Shown here piece by piece: positions 40,953-53,085 of a DNA stretch of 64,000 bases. How positions within the stretch are numbered: position 1 is the stretch's first letter; each line of letters starts with the position of its first letter. The notes below the pieces were generated by a model that searched no databases, was not told the origin of the DNA, and was given only the letters and a program-made list of their open reading frames with translations. The stretch spans positions 410,930-474,929 of the forward strand of contig CAKOGP040001446.1 in the NCBI GenBank assembly GCA_933822405.4. The letters run 5' to 3'. Made by a program: the position numbers and the translations under genes. This stretch comes from Cylindrotheca closterium. Its lineage: Eukaryota > Bacillariophyta > Bacillariophyceae > Bacillariales > Bacillariaceae.

Positions 40953-43900
40953 ATGGGAATCAAATCACAGCTTTCTCACATACTTTCCGTTTCGGAGGCA
41001 TGTGATATCCTTGGCGAAAACAAATGTGCTCGCATTGTCCGCACTCTAATTCAACTGACGCAGCAACCACCTCCTCACAAAATGCCAACGGATGAAGACA
41101 TCAACTTTCTGATACGTGCCATGATGTACCGAGTCAATTCACAAAAGCAACAACAGCAACGCAAAGAGAAGCAAGAACATCGGTTGTCACATTACGAAAA
41201 GTATCAGCAACACCAACAGCAGCAACACCAACAACAGACCCAATCTTGGTCAGATTCCATAACGTCTTCCTTTGACTCCAATGGACTTTCCTCCAGTGCG
41301 ACAAACTCAACAGAACCGTTGTCACCACCCCCGCCGCCCCCGATCAAAGACGTCTGGGTTCGCCTCACGACTCGGGCCTGGATGTTGGACAAGCTGACCT
41401 TGATCAAATTTCTAGTGCCCTCCAATACGCAGCCTCATCCAGGGGCTGGAGGACATATGGGTCTGTTTGACTGCCTTGCATATGCGTTGCAAACTAAGCA
41501 CAAAAATGTAGCTTCGGCTTCGTTCGGTGGGACTACCAGTCCAGCTCTAGCAGGGATACCGGATATTATCGTCTTTTTGGCCATTTGTGAGCGGTATTAT
41601 CAGTTGCATAGAAACAAACCAGAACCCAGTCCAATGGACAAGGCAGACAACGAGACCAAAGAAAAGGGAGAAGAACAACAAACGGAAGTTGAGAACTTGT
41701 CGAGCGACCATCCGGCAATACAACAAATGAGTCTATTGATGTTCATCGTTTATGATTCCTATCAGAAAAAGAACCATATCCAACGGGATACCCTACGTCG
41801 ATTCCTTTCGGATGTGTATGGTGAAAATTGTCACAAAGGCGAACCAATGAAATCATTGTTGGACAAGATATTCTCGGCTCCGTCTCTGACTGATCGCGAA
41901 TTCGTACGGGGAATCCAAAAGACCATTACCTTTCAATCAAATCGTCCGGTGCACTTTTTGCTGGATTGGATGGCAACTTTGGCACATGGACTGTTGCCGT
42001 TGCACCCAAAACTGCCGAAATCGACCAACGATTTTCTGATAAGCATGGAAAACCAAGTACGCTGGTTGCCACAATTGTTGCACGAATACGATTTGGCCGA
42101 ACATCGACTGTACGATATAAAACGGAAGTTCCATTCCCTTGTGGAGACATCATCGACTTTGATTCATGGTGATCCCATGAAGAATGTGGATGATTGTGGT
42201 AGTAGCAACAGCAACAGTGGTACTACTACCAACAACAATGAGACCCATTCATCCGCACAAACTCCCAAGCATGCCATCCCCAAAGCGGTCTTTGAAACGG
42301 CTGTCTGTCAAGGCAGTGATGAACTGGGACACGGGGGATACCTGCCACCAAAGGTTGCCAACCTAGTCTTTCGGGCTGTTGCACGCATGTCAGCCTCCTC
42401 ATCAACTTTGGAGCTACCGCCTTTGCCAGCGCCGCTGCAAGAGGAAGACGAAGAATCGAGCAAGCTTCCACTGTTTTGGGAGCTGTCCCATGTCTTGCGA
42501 TTTGGTGGCCTCTGCGTTCGAGTAGTGGGGGACGAAGACGAATCTATCGTACAATGGTTGATGCAAGTGGTGGGATCACCACCTTCAACTATCCTGACTC
42601 GTTTTCAAGTGGGAAAATTGCTATCTCTCTTAGGAGAGCACTTCGAGTTTCGTCAACGAGTGGATCGGTCGTCTTGGGATGATGATGACGAGACCGATAG
42701 TCATGACAATGAAGGTAGTGATAGTACCAAAAAAGAATCTGCAATGAGCGGAAGAACAGAATATATGCAAGTTGAAACAGCTGCAAAGCTTGGTCTGCTA
42801 CCGACAGCTTGGAAGAAAAATGGTCAGGACACAGTGAGGATAGGCGTATTGGTTGATGCGTTGATGGAAGAGGTTGGGGCAACAGATGAGAGTTTGACGA
42901 TGCAACAACTACTGGCGTGGCACAAAGTGTCATTCTCGGATGGATCGCAACAACGGTTGATACCTTTCATCATGGAGCTACGACTCATGATGAGTGTTTT
43001 ATTCGGTGTTCCACCCAAACTTGCCAGTATGGAAGCTCGCATCGTGGCAGAGATCACCCGACGCCACAGATTGCGGTATCCCCAAACGGATCTGAGTCGA
43101 CGCGGCCCAAGAGGAACGGTATGGTATCTCATTGACGATCATTGGTTCCAAACGTGGCAAAAGGTAGTAGAGAAAATCAGCCATACCGCAGATGATGACA
43201 AAGACTTTCGGGGTAAAGGCAACGAGACTATATCTCCAAGAAGGCTCAGCAAGATTTCAAATAAGGGACTTCTTCGAGATAATGGCATTTTGGCGTTACG
43301 GGTGGATATAAAGTGGCGTAGCGAGTATGAAATCTTACCCCCGTTGGCGTGGTTAGCCTTGCAAGGATGGTACGATGGTGGCCCTCCAATTTACCGAAGT
43401 GTGGTCCCGTATGTTCCAGCAATTCTGACTCACGGACACGTCAAAAAGGATGTCATCAAGACCGAAAATGAGATTGAACTTTATCCCTTCTTCGTTACCA
43501 TGTTTCTATGTGACTCCACGTCGCGAGGAGAAGCGCGCCCATTTCAACAGGGTGTTCCCGTAAGCCGCGTCAACCCAGTCCGCTTCCTTCTGGTGCAACT
43601 TTGCAAACGTTTGGAAATTGACCCGAAGATGGGAAGACTATGGGTAATAGAGCCATCGAATATAGGTAGTGCTGCAACGCAACAAGGGGTGTCGGAAGAC
43701 TGGATATTGGATCCTGATGTGAATATTGCAGACCAAAGGAAGCAGCGGTATGGTGATCAAGCTAGTGCATCCAACATTACCTTGTTACTCGAACTGAAGG
43801 ACGAAGAGTCGGGATTATGGCCACGAGGGATAGATGGGAAGCAGTGGTCCTTTGAAAAAAGTGATCTTGGTGCAGTTGAAAACGGAGACGGAGTGGTCGG

Positions 43901-46376
43901 GTTGTACAATATGGGGAATACGTGCTATATGAATGCTTCAATTCAGTGCTTGAGCCATACTCCTATTTTCCGAGATTATTTCAATTCGAAGTGTTACTTG
44001 AATGATATCAACACCACAAATCCACTAGGATACGAAGGGCGATTGGCTCAAGTATCCGCTGTTTTGTTCAACGCCATATGGAAACGGTTCAATCAACAAG
44101 TGCCCCACCAACCGAAACGCGTGACTGCACCAGGGTCGTATGCGCCGGTTAGTGCCCCTGCGATCACACCAAAGACATTCAAAGACTCTCTGGGAAAATT
44201 CAATGAAATTTTCTCAGGTAACGAGCAACACGATGCACAAGAACTGCTAGCGTTCATCCTCGCAGGGTTATCAGAAGATTTGAATAGAATCCAAGACAAA
44301 CCGTACATCGAAGCTCCAGATTCTGATGGTCGTCCTGACCAAGAGTTGGCAGATATTTGGTGGTCGAATCATTTGCAGCGGGAGATGTCGATTGTTGTGG
44401 CGTTCTTCACTGGTCAATACAAGAGTTTGTTGAAATGCAAATCCTGTGGTTACGAAAGTGCACGGTTTGAGCCTTTTTCTTTCTTGCAAGTTCCACTACC
44501 CGAGGATGATACCATTCCTGTATCGCTAGTTCTGTATCCTCTCAAAGATAGACCCAACGCTCTCAAATATAGCGTCCGAGTACACAACACCGGTAGCCTA
44601 TACGATGTTTTGGTTGCGCTAGCAAAAGTAACGTACGAAGACGAGAAAGGGTCGTCAGCTGATGCAACGAAAGTAAATAGTCTCGAAGGCGACGAAAACG
44701 ATGAGAAAGAGGAAGGGAAGAAGGAACGGCTCGACAAGGAATATGCTGACCGAGCGAAGAATTTTGCTGTAGTCGATATGAAGGATGATTATATCTTCAG
44801 AATCGCATCTGTAAGTTTTGCGTACGACTGTGCCAGACCAACATGATTTGTTTCCCAACATGTTCTCGTACAATATAAGAATTCATGGCGATTGCCTGAT
44901 TTGCAAAACAAGGATACAGGTGAATTACCCCTGCTGCATGTGTACTCGTTAGATCCTGCGCCTGGTCTCGATGGATCAAACAGCGATGATAAACATGGAA
45001 AGGAGAAAGAGCCAAACACGGGGGCAGAAGAAACGAACAAGTGCAAGAATGATGACGCACCTGCTGTTTCATTCTTGGCCCTTGCACAACGGCGTTCGGA
45101 GCTTGTGTCAAAGAATGTGCTCCATCCGCTTCGTCATTTTGTTTTTGGAACACCTCTACTCTTGAGAGTACCTCATGTCGATGAACTCACAGGGACGGAA
45201 GTCTACGACTTTGTTGCTGAACGCTTATGGGGCTTTGTTCCACCACCAGCGCAAAGGTTTTTGGCAAAGTCGAAAGCCGCAACGCCCGACGAAAGATTAG
45301 CGACCGAGTCGAACATACAGACGAAAACTGACGTCCAATCCAAGATTGAGAGACGGAAGAAGCTGCACAAAACTCTATCTGATATGGAGGGCGTAGCATC
45401 TGGTCCTATGCCACGCTACGGTTTTCGCCTGCGCTTTGCTTCCCGTGATGGACGTCGATGTTCACTTTGTCCTTGGTTCGAATGTTGTATTGGATGCTTA
45501 ATTCCAGATGATGACACTCGAACTGTTGTGATGTGCGGAGATAGTATTGTTATCGATTGGCACTTTTCCGTAGATGTCGCGACGAACGGGTTTGGGACCA
45601 GAGGGGCTCATGTGGACGGAAATAGAAAGCCTAGATTTCGTCCACGTCCGGCTGGCATTACTATAAAGAATCACAGTTCTTGCTCCAGGAATTTTAAGGA
45701 AGGACACCCAGGAGCAATCACACTGGAAGATTGCCTCGATGCATTTGCAAAGGAGGAGAAAATACCAGACACTTACTGTTCCCAATGCTTGGACTTCCGC
45801 ATCCAAACGAAACGCATGAGCCTTTGGCGGACACCACCGGTTGTCATCATTCAATTGAAGCGGTTCCAATTCACCCAGTTCATGCGAAGGAAGCTTCGAG
45901 ACTTTGTTCATTTTCCTGTAGAGGGTTTGGATTTATCTCGAATCATGGCGGGAGATGTCGACGAACGCTCGACAACACGAAATACCAATGAAACCAAAAG
46001 CGACGAACCACAGGTAACATCAAAGGACTCGGACACTTCACCGATGCATGAAGATAATGGACGAGCAGAAATGCTGTACGACCTTTACGGAGTTGTCCAC
46101 CACCAAGGGGCGCTATCTGGAGGCCACTACGTTGCTTCGCTGAAATCTGACCTCGATGGCCAATGGCGGCTTTTTAATGATGCCCAGGTCTATGAAATAC
46201 ACAGCAGCGACGTGGTTGACTCCTCAGCCTACATTCTCTTTTACATTCGCCGTGATGTAAAAAATATGAAACTTTCTGATTTCTGGGACGTGAGTCGTGG
46301 CGAGGCATCACGCATGACTGAAGAAGAAATGGACTCATTACTCCATGGCGGGTCAGAGAGGTGTGCAATAAGCTAA
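40953..46376 (+). CDS. USP32-like ubiquitin-specific protease with CaaX box
   Basis: Two exons, 40953-44810 and 44880-46376, with a 69-bp intron, give 1784 residues. The N-terminal third has low-complexity Gln runs and a helical region (YDSYQKKNHIQRDTLRRFLS) like the EF-hand-related part of USP32. A DUSP-type domain is seen at GTVWYLIDDHWFQTWQKVV (~720). The peptidase C19 domain begins GLYNMGNTCYMNASIQCL with catalytic Cys991. It is interrupted by a long insertion containing Zn-ribbon CxxC pairs (KCKSCG; CSQCLDF) and resumes to GGHYVASL (His1702) and WRLFNDAQV. The protein ends CAIS, a CaaX prenylation motif. Human USP32 has the same order of domains and a C-terminal prenylation signal. It removes ubiquitin from substrates, probably at endomembranes (inferred). 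Confidence 0.92.
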
Positions 46377-46665
46377 GACAAGTTATCCCAAGAATGTAGA
46401 TTTACTACACTAGCAATTGCGGGAAAGAGTATGTAGTGGAAGTGGAGCGGTTTTAGGTACACTAGCATTGAAGGATCACCAGCAGGATACATGGGAGGAG
46501 ACTCATTTGGCCCCAGGTGCCAGCTATAATCGTACCACCCCTGGTCCACCTCTCTGTCCTAGAGCATCCTTCTACACGACATCGTCATTCATGTACGTTT
46601 AGTATTCCGGGGTAAAATTAGAGGGGAGGGGTAATAAGAAGGAGCGTGTCACAATCCATAACCCC

Positions 46666-48396
46666 ATGACAACGCAAGATGATGCCTTATTTTTTACAAA
46701 TGCAATGAAGAATTCAGGAAGACTGACAAGCAAGCAAGCCGACGACAATGATAGACGGAAAAGAATGACCCAACAGCGTCAAGCTCTTTCGAGCAGGATT
46801 CGAAAACAAAAGAAATCCGAATACCTTGCCAACAAAAGGAGCATAGGACACTTGACAAGCACGCCCTACAGCCCATCCAAGGGCTTCACCAGTGATGTAA
46901 TGAAATTATACATTCGGAATCCATCCGTGGGCACTCTACAAGCTGTTTTTCAGTCTCTACCTGCAACAGCAGAGAAATTAAAAGCAGAGGCCAGCAAGCC
47001 TTTGCTGTTTTTTTCAACCAACGAAGAAGAGATCGCAGAAAAATTTGTCGTGAAGCTGGGAACTCATGCTGCTCCTTATAGAACACAGCACTCTTTGTGC
47101 CTGAACATACTGCAAAAGCTATCTGCGATCTCGTCTACCTCGATCTTTTTGGAAGAAGACTACTACGGAAATTCATGCAGTTGGAGTGTCTTGATCGCGG
47201 ACGAAGCAAGCCTCGTTTCGTTGGTGATGGACAATGTTGGGAAGTACGAGTCCTGCCTTTTGGTTTTGGGAAATCTAGCGAGTGATCCATCTTCTCACGT
47301 TTGTCCAAAATTGAGACAAGCTGGATTGGTTGATACACTTGTGTCCTGCATTCAACAACCGACAGCAGCATGGGCTTTGACCAATGCAATTCGGCACGAT
47401 TCAAGTGCCTATGCATCAGAATACTGCGCGGAAAACTTGTTATCAGCTTCTATGCTAGAATCCATGCTTCAGTCTAATTCAGTGGCAACTCAAGCTGCCT
47501 GGATGGCGGCTTCAATTTTGGATCGCGAAAAAGAAACAGTTCAGTACTTGGTGTCACATCCATCATTTTGCAACACCTTGGTCTCGCTAATACAGCGTCC
47601 CAATGCCCCCAACCAACTGGTCCCATTATTACAATCGTTGGGTTCTATTGCAAGCTATGAAGCTAATGTACCAATTTTGCTTGGGATACCTTCTTTCTTG
47701 CCTACTATTGTCGAGCTTTTGCAACCTCCCCTAAGCGACAGGGAAGTCTTCCAAAAGACTGTTTGGCTTGCAGGCTGTCTACTAGTTGATTCGAGATTGG
47801 AAAACCACCCTTCTTCAATACAGGCCACTCCTGCTTTGGTTCCGACCCTTTTCGAATATATGCGCTCTGAATTATTATCATCAACCGAGAAGCAGGATGT
47901 TGGATTCGCCCTTTTGAATGCCATGGACGTACCACCATCTTGTGACTTAAAGCCCAACATGTCATACATGCCATTCTTTTTGCCGGATCCACCTATAGTG
48001 AAGGGAGCGATTCTAAACGGAATCGTTGGTTTAGTCAAATCATCGGATGCTGATGCTGCAGTCACAGGAGTCCATATATTGCGATTGTTGCTTCGACAAG
48101 AAGGAGATTTCTTTATGGAGACATTGGAAGAAGCAAATGTCCAGTCGGCGCTGGAGGCGTTATGCAACTCTGATGTAGATTTTGAGACGTCTGAAGTGGC
48201 AGCTGATATCCTTGATGACTTCTTCTATTTGCACGAGCTTGAAGACGATGTGAACATGGCCCCAACCAGAAAGAACGATGGCACGCTTGCATTTGGTCTA
48301 CCCGATTTTACAATGAGTCCAAGTGGCGGAGAGCCCCATTTGGGAATGGGGCGAGGAAGGGGGGCTGTCATGCCATCTTGGATGACGAAAACTTAA
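46666..48396 (+). CDS. Importin-alpha-like armadillo-repeat protein
   Basis: A single exon of 576 residues. The N-terminus contains a basic helix (RRKRMTQQRQALSSRIRKQK, ~31-50) resembling an importin-beta-binding domain. Armadillo-type helical repeats fill residues ~80-530, e.g. ESCLLVLGNLASDPSSHV, WALTNAIRHDSSAYASEYC and VTGVHILRLLLRQEG. The C-terminus is Gly-rich (GMGRGRGAVMPSW). The canonical NLS-binding WxxxN arrays of true importin-alpha are scarce (only WALTN is evident), so this may be a divergent adaptor or a TMCO6-like relative rather than a standard importin. Nuclear import is inferred, not shown. Confidence 0.7.
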   Translation: MTTQDDALFFTNAMKNSGRLTSKQADDNDRRKRMTQQRQALSSRIRKQKKSEYLANKRSIGHLTSTPYSPSKGFTSDVMKLYIRNPSVGTLQAVFQSLPATAEKLKAEASKPLLFFSTNEEEIAEKFVVKLGTHAAPYRTQHSLCLNILQKLSAISSTSIFLEEDYYGNSCSWSVLIADEASLVSLVMDNVGKYESCLLVLGNLASDPSSHVCPKLRQAGLVDTLVSCIQQPTAAWALTNAIRHDSSAYASEYCAENLLSASMLESMLQSNSVATQAAWMAASILDREKETVQYLVSHPSFCNTLVSLIQRPNAPNQLVPLLQSLGSIASYEANVPILLGIPSFLPTIVELLQPPLSDREVFQKTVWLAGCLLVDSRLENHPSSIQATPALVPTLFEYMRSELLSSTEKQDVGFALLNAMDVPPSCDLKPNMSYMPFFLPDPPIVKGAILNGIVGLVKSSDADAAVTGVHILRLLLRQEGDFFMETLEEANVQSALEALCNSDVDFETSEVAADILDDFFYLHELEDDVNMAPTRKNDGTLAFGLPDFTMSPSGGEPHLGMGRGRGAVMPSWMTKT

Positions 48397-48597
48397 AATG
48401 CTGGTACTGATAGTAATGGTACCAGGTACAGGGTGGTACCCCCAGCCCCCCAAGTTCAAAGTTCAAATAGGAATACATGTACTTCTTTAGCGTTTTGTAA
48501 AAAGTGCTTGCTCGAGCTCGTCATTTTGTTGTCGATTAATTCGCTGCTCACAATACGCAACGACATTCATTTTTATTGTCCAGGTTGCAGAATAAAG

Positions 48598-50365
48598 ATG
48601 GAAAGCCCGTTTCGTAGTCAAACAGCAAGTCCTCAACCGACGATGCGGCAAGCAGCCGCTTGGAGGGCTTCAGCTGAGAAATCGCAAGCACAAACCCCCG
48701 ATATGTCACACACGCGGAATTCTTTGGATTCCCCTTTCGCTCCAACGCCACAGAGATATCCACACGACCAAGACTTTGCATCATCTGCACGAAAGGAATG
48801 GCGTTTACACAAGAGCGGCATGACGCAAGATCTTGAAGAACGTCGCAATTCTCGGGCACCTGGAACCATAGCTGTGCGGGTGCTGGGGGCCGAAACAAGA
48901 CAAGACCTTTCGAATCAACCTTACACGACATATATTATGCAGGTAACTCTTGCAAACGGCGACGTAATGCAATTGGAACATCGGTATTCTGAATTCTCCA
49001 AATTGAACGAGCTGTTTCGTTCTCACAACATACGATTGGATACCTCTTTTCCATCTAAAAGTCTTGCTGGCAGAATTGGGAATTGGACCCCTTCAATTCA
49101 GTTCTTTCCAATCCGAAATCAGGAGCTAATTCAATTCCGAAAGATACAGTTAGATGTTTGGATTGTTCATGTTGTGGAAAAATATAACGAAGGTGATCTA
49201 CCACACTCTTTGGGAAGGCAGGTTTACGAATTTTTGACTAAATTTAACCAGAAGCCTTGTGATCAGGAGAACAACCATTTACCGAAAGCTGGGAAGTCAA
49301 AATTGAACAATCCTCTTAGCTTCACTTTGGGATCTAGTATAAGGCAAGCGACATCAACACTTGAGTATATGGTTCACTTTGAACGAGAGGAGTTGCAGTC
49401 GATTCCAATAGATTTGTTGAGATGTGCCAAAGGTCTTTGTTTCTTGACTGTGATCAAGGCAGGTCTAGTAGTTAGCGGTAGAGTGGGGACTGGGCTTTTG
49501 ACTGCTCGAGTGGGAGAACAAGAATGGAGCGCCCCACTTGCATTGGGGGTAAGTACTAGTCTACAATCTGATATCATCGAATTGAATCAAAATCTGACAA
49601 TTCTCTCCTGACGAATAGACTCTGGGTCTTGGCTGGGGAATGCTTGCTGGTGGTGATATCACACACTATTTGGTCGTCTTGACCACGATGGAAGCAGTGG
49701 AGTCCTTTGTAAACGGAACAGTTCAACTCGGAGCAGAACTCGGCGTTTCTGTGGGACCCTTAGGCAGAAGTGCAACATCACAGGTTGCAGCAAGTCAGAC
49801 CGATTGGGCAGTGCACCCAGCTTACTCGTACGCGCATTCACAAGGCCTATTTGCTGGAATGAGCTTGGAAGGGTCCATATTGACAGGTATGTGTACTTGC
49901 GAGTTCAGCAGTTGGGAACATTCGCGTAGTCTGGTTTACTGACCAAGAATCGCCTGGATTTTTGACGAATAAAGTGCGAAACGATGTCAATGCCAAATTC
50001 TACGGCGAACATTTAAAGCCTGAAGAAGTACTGCGGTTGCCCCCACCAAAGGCTGCAGGTGAGTATCACTATCGAGAATGAAATTTGAATGGAAAGTTAT
50101 GACTGCTCACGACTATTGATCATCCGTTGCTATTGATCTATCCGTTGCTTTTTAAGAACCGCTGTACATGGAGCTCGAGAGAACTATTTCCATAGAAATA
50201 GCTGAAGGATCCTTTCGACCGAGCACCCTCTTTCAAGACGCAACATCTGCCAAAACGAAAAATATGAGAGCGACAAAGTCATCGATTCATGACCTGCCAA
50301 CTGTCAACACGCTAGGCAACACCCCGCCTCACATGGCAAACCATAGTGCTCAGACATATAGCTAG
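48598..50365 (+). CDS. PX-domain and SYLF-domain protein
   Basis: Four exons, 48598-49548, 49619-49886, 49975-50058 and 50157-50365, with introns of 70, 88 and 98 bp, give 503 residues. ATG 48598 is chosen; the frame upstream opens only at a GTG. The PX domain lies at about residue 90-210 (TTYIMQVTLANGD; HRYSEFSKLNELF; FPSKSLAGRIGNW), a phosphoinositide-binding module. The SYLF (Ysc84) domain lies at about 240-470 (IPIDLLRCAKGLCFLTVIKAG; GRVGTGLLTAR; GLGWGMLAGGDITHYLVVL; FAGMSLEGSILTVRND). SYLF binds phosphoinositides and actin regulators in endocytosis. The pairing implies an endosomal or plasma-membrane adaptor role. The tail after residue 455 is Ser/Thr-rich. Confidence 0.9.
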
Positions 50366-50906
50366 CGAGTTATTTTATTCAAACTATGAGTAAAATTGTG
50401 TGTTACAGCTCTACAAGAGATTCGTCATCTAGACCAACGTACGCTCCAATACCCTACAACCACCATATTGTGGGCTCTAGTTTGTCCGGTACGCCTACCG
50501 GTATGTGCCAGTGGTAATAATCATTGTTCAACCACCCCAAAAGCACAACTTTTCACAATGCGTGGTGAATAGTGACTGCTTCAGCAGCTAGTGCGGATTA
50601 AATTTCCTCGGTGGGGGGCAGGTTTTATTAATGCATCTAGCTATTTTACTGTACCTGTGTATACTTAGTCTATTCCCCGTGTGTGTCCCACTTCGCCGAG
50701 AATTAGGTGTAGGTTACTCTTTACAATTTCAAAAGAAAGAACGACTTGATAGATGTGAAGGCGACAGGCGTTGATTTCGAAGTTGGCCGGTGTACGGTAA
50801 ACATTCGATAGACTGGAGGGAGAGGAAAAAAGACGCTATTGAAGTCCACCTTTACAAAAAGTGGGTATTGACACCACTATAACAGTGCAAACCAGCTCGA
50901 GTTGTG
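50366..50906. other. Intergenic, PX-SYLF to E2
   Basis: These 541 bp hold the PX-SYLF 3' UTR and the E2 promoter. A CCGGTACGCCTACCGGTA element lies at about 50487-50504. No RNA gene or other exon is recognised. Confidence 0.4.
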
Positions 50907-52773
50907 ATGTTTCCATTTGGGGGACGTGGGCCAAAACGAAACAGCAAAGGCACTGGGTACGCAGGGGACGCCCGAGGGGATGCCGCAAAGCGAAAGAAGC
51001 TGCAGGAACATTCACATACAAACGCGAATCACGAGACCAAAATCCAAGGGCTACTTTGCGATCCGGACTTGAATCTTTTTCATCCCAGTCACCAGCAGCA
51101 ACAGAAGTCCATCGCCTTCCCAGCAATGAATGGTTCAGCACTCTCAAATCAGTACTGCGAAATCAAGCAGATTGGTCCTCTGATCATAAATGCCCCTTGT
51201 ATCAGCTTGCGTTGGATTGCTGCGAATTCGTCCTTCAGCAATTTCCAAAACAGTTGGGCGACGAAGATGATAGCGAGTCGCTTATAGTCGCCTTATTGGA
51301 AATGACATCGACAGCACACGTTGTCTCGAATCACTCTAAGGATTACTCGAGAAAAGTGCTATCATTGGCACAACAAGTATTGAGCTTGAAAGATCGTGCT
51401 CTGCAAATCTCTCGAGCTGTGGTCGAGAAAGACGATTTGGTGGTTGTAGACAATCAATATCATTATCGACATGCTCTTCGACCGCTTGCTTTTGATTTTG
51501 TAGATAGGCTACAGGGACACTGCTTTGAAAATCAATCTAGTACATCGTCTGCTCAGAGCACGAAGCAACGACAGAGAGTTCTGCGAGAATTGGGGACGTA
51601 CAAAACTGCTTTACCCGTCGAGAATGGCAGTAGTATCTTTGTCAGGGCAGTAGAAAGCCGAATGGACCTTCTACGGTGTCTCATAATTGGACCAGACGAT
51701 AGTCCATACGAAAATGGGTGCTTCTTTTTCGATATTCACCTTGCCGGCTATCCTAACTCTCCTCCAAAAGTAAATTTTTTGACTACGGGAGACGGGAAGT
51801 ATCGATTCAATCCAAACCTCTATAAAGATGGAAAGGTTTGTCTCTCGCTTCTTGGTACTTGGTCAGGACCAGGATGGCAAAGTGGGGAGAGTACACGTAC
51901 GTTGGTTGAAGTTTGCAGTCTGTTTCAGTTTTTCGTTCCCATGAAATTCTCATCCGTTGCGCTGCAAAGTGCTGCAAGTTTTGGTGTCGATTCAATCATT
52001 AATTCTTGTTGAACAGCCCTATTTCAACGAACCAGGTAAGTGTAATGATAAAAAAGATGAATATTCAGCTAGACGCAATGCTAGAAGCGTCAAGACTACC
52101 ATTTGCCTCAGCCCAGTAATTGATTCAACCGGCACTTAATGTTCATCCAGGTTTTCAGGCGTCAGAAGGAACTCCAAGTGGAATATGCGAATCTGATAAA
52201 TACAATGAAAACGTAAGGCGCTTCACGCTAGATGCCGCCATTCTGCCCCACCTACGACGTCTCACTGGTGCTTTAGTACCTATGTATCCTGAATTTGATG
52301 CTGTCATCGATAAACACTTTGAGCTGAAGGAGCATGCTTTGACGGTGCAACTGTCAAAGTGGCGTAAATACAAGGCCCAAAAAAGCCCCCATGCAGGACT
52401 TCCTAGTTACATGAAGCTACATCATGCGAGAACCAGTGGTCCAACTATGGAATCACTATGCATTTCCTGCGTTGCCTGTATGGATAGTTGGCCGAGAAAG
52501 CAAAAGGCAAGAAAAAATAGAAGCAACGCATCCTCATCCATGTTACCCGAGGAGAGTAGCAAACAGGCAGTTTCAGTTCAACCCATCCGCGCTGTAGAGG
52601 TCAATGGAATCATTGAAATTGATCTAGATGAGGACAATCAAGACCTAGCTGCAACAGCAAATCTACCACAACCACCAAATTCCGAGTCTGATGTTCCAAG
52701 ACCATCGCAGCCACCAGTGACCCTTGTTTCCAGCCTGAAAGGCTCAACTGCAAAAGTCATCGACTTGACATGA
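50907..52773 (+). CDS. BIRC6-type ubiquitin-conjugating enzyme (E2) with SUMO-interacting tail
   Basis: The proposed exons are 50907-50956, 51124-51896, 51970-52035 and 52151-52773 (503 residues). The first junction (donor GTACGC, acceptor CCTTCCCAG, 167 bp) is less certain; the frame upstream of 51124 has no ATG of its own. The UBC domain resembles BIRC6/UBE2O-type E2s: YENGCFFFDIHLAGYPNSPP, then FNPNLYKDGKVCLSLLGTW with catalytic Cys256, then LVSIQSLILVEQPYFNEPG and EGTPSG. A helical N-terminal region precedes it (CPLYQLALDCCEFVLQQFP). The C-terminal tail has two likely SUMO-interacting motifs, GIIEIDLDED and the very end KVIDLT. Large E2s of this class act as E2/E3 hybrids. SUMO-directed ubiquitination is inferred. 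Confidence 0.85.
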
Positions 52774-52887
52774 TCCGAGCAATCTCGAAATCAAACGAAA
52801 GTTTGTTGAATCTTAATGATAGCATTGTAATCCTAGTTGCATTGTAATCCTACTTTAGCTTTATATTACCAGTTCCGATCTGATTGA

Positions 52888-53085
52888 TCATGATTGCGAC
52901 GTTTCCCGCAGCATTCCGAGCTCTGACAACTTTGAGTCACTGATGTACGGCAGGTACTCTCGCTCATAAGGGAGCTCATATCGCAATGAGCTCATGGCCT
53001 CCATCCGTACCTTCTCCTTTTTCAGAGAATGCACAGCTCTCACTTTATACGCAAGTTCAGTAACGTCTTCTACGGATATGATGCT
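52888..53085 (-). CDS. Possible terminal exon of an unidentified gene
   Basis: On the minus strand, after an acceptor (TATGTCAACAG, exon begins at 53085), 65 codons stay open to TGA 52888-52890. The product is helical and charged (ISVEDVTELAYKVRAVHSLK; ELPYEREYLPYISDSKLSEL) and reads like real protein. No start codon lies in the frame, and an in-frame TGA lies just upstream, so it can only be a downstream exon. No convincing upstream exon was found in 53086-53877. It could also be chance or a relic. Confidence 0.3.
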   Translation of the reverse strand, partial: SIISVEDVTELAYKVRAVHSLKKEKVRMEAMSSLRYELPYEREYLPYISDSKLSELGMLRETSQS

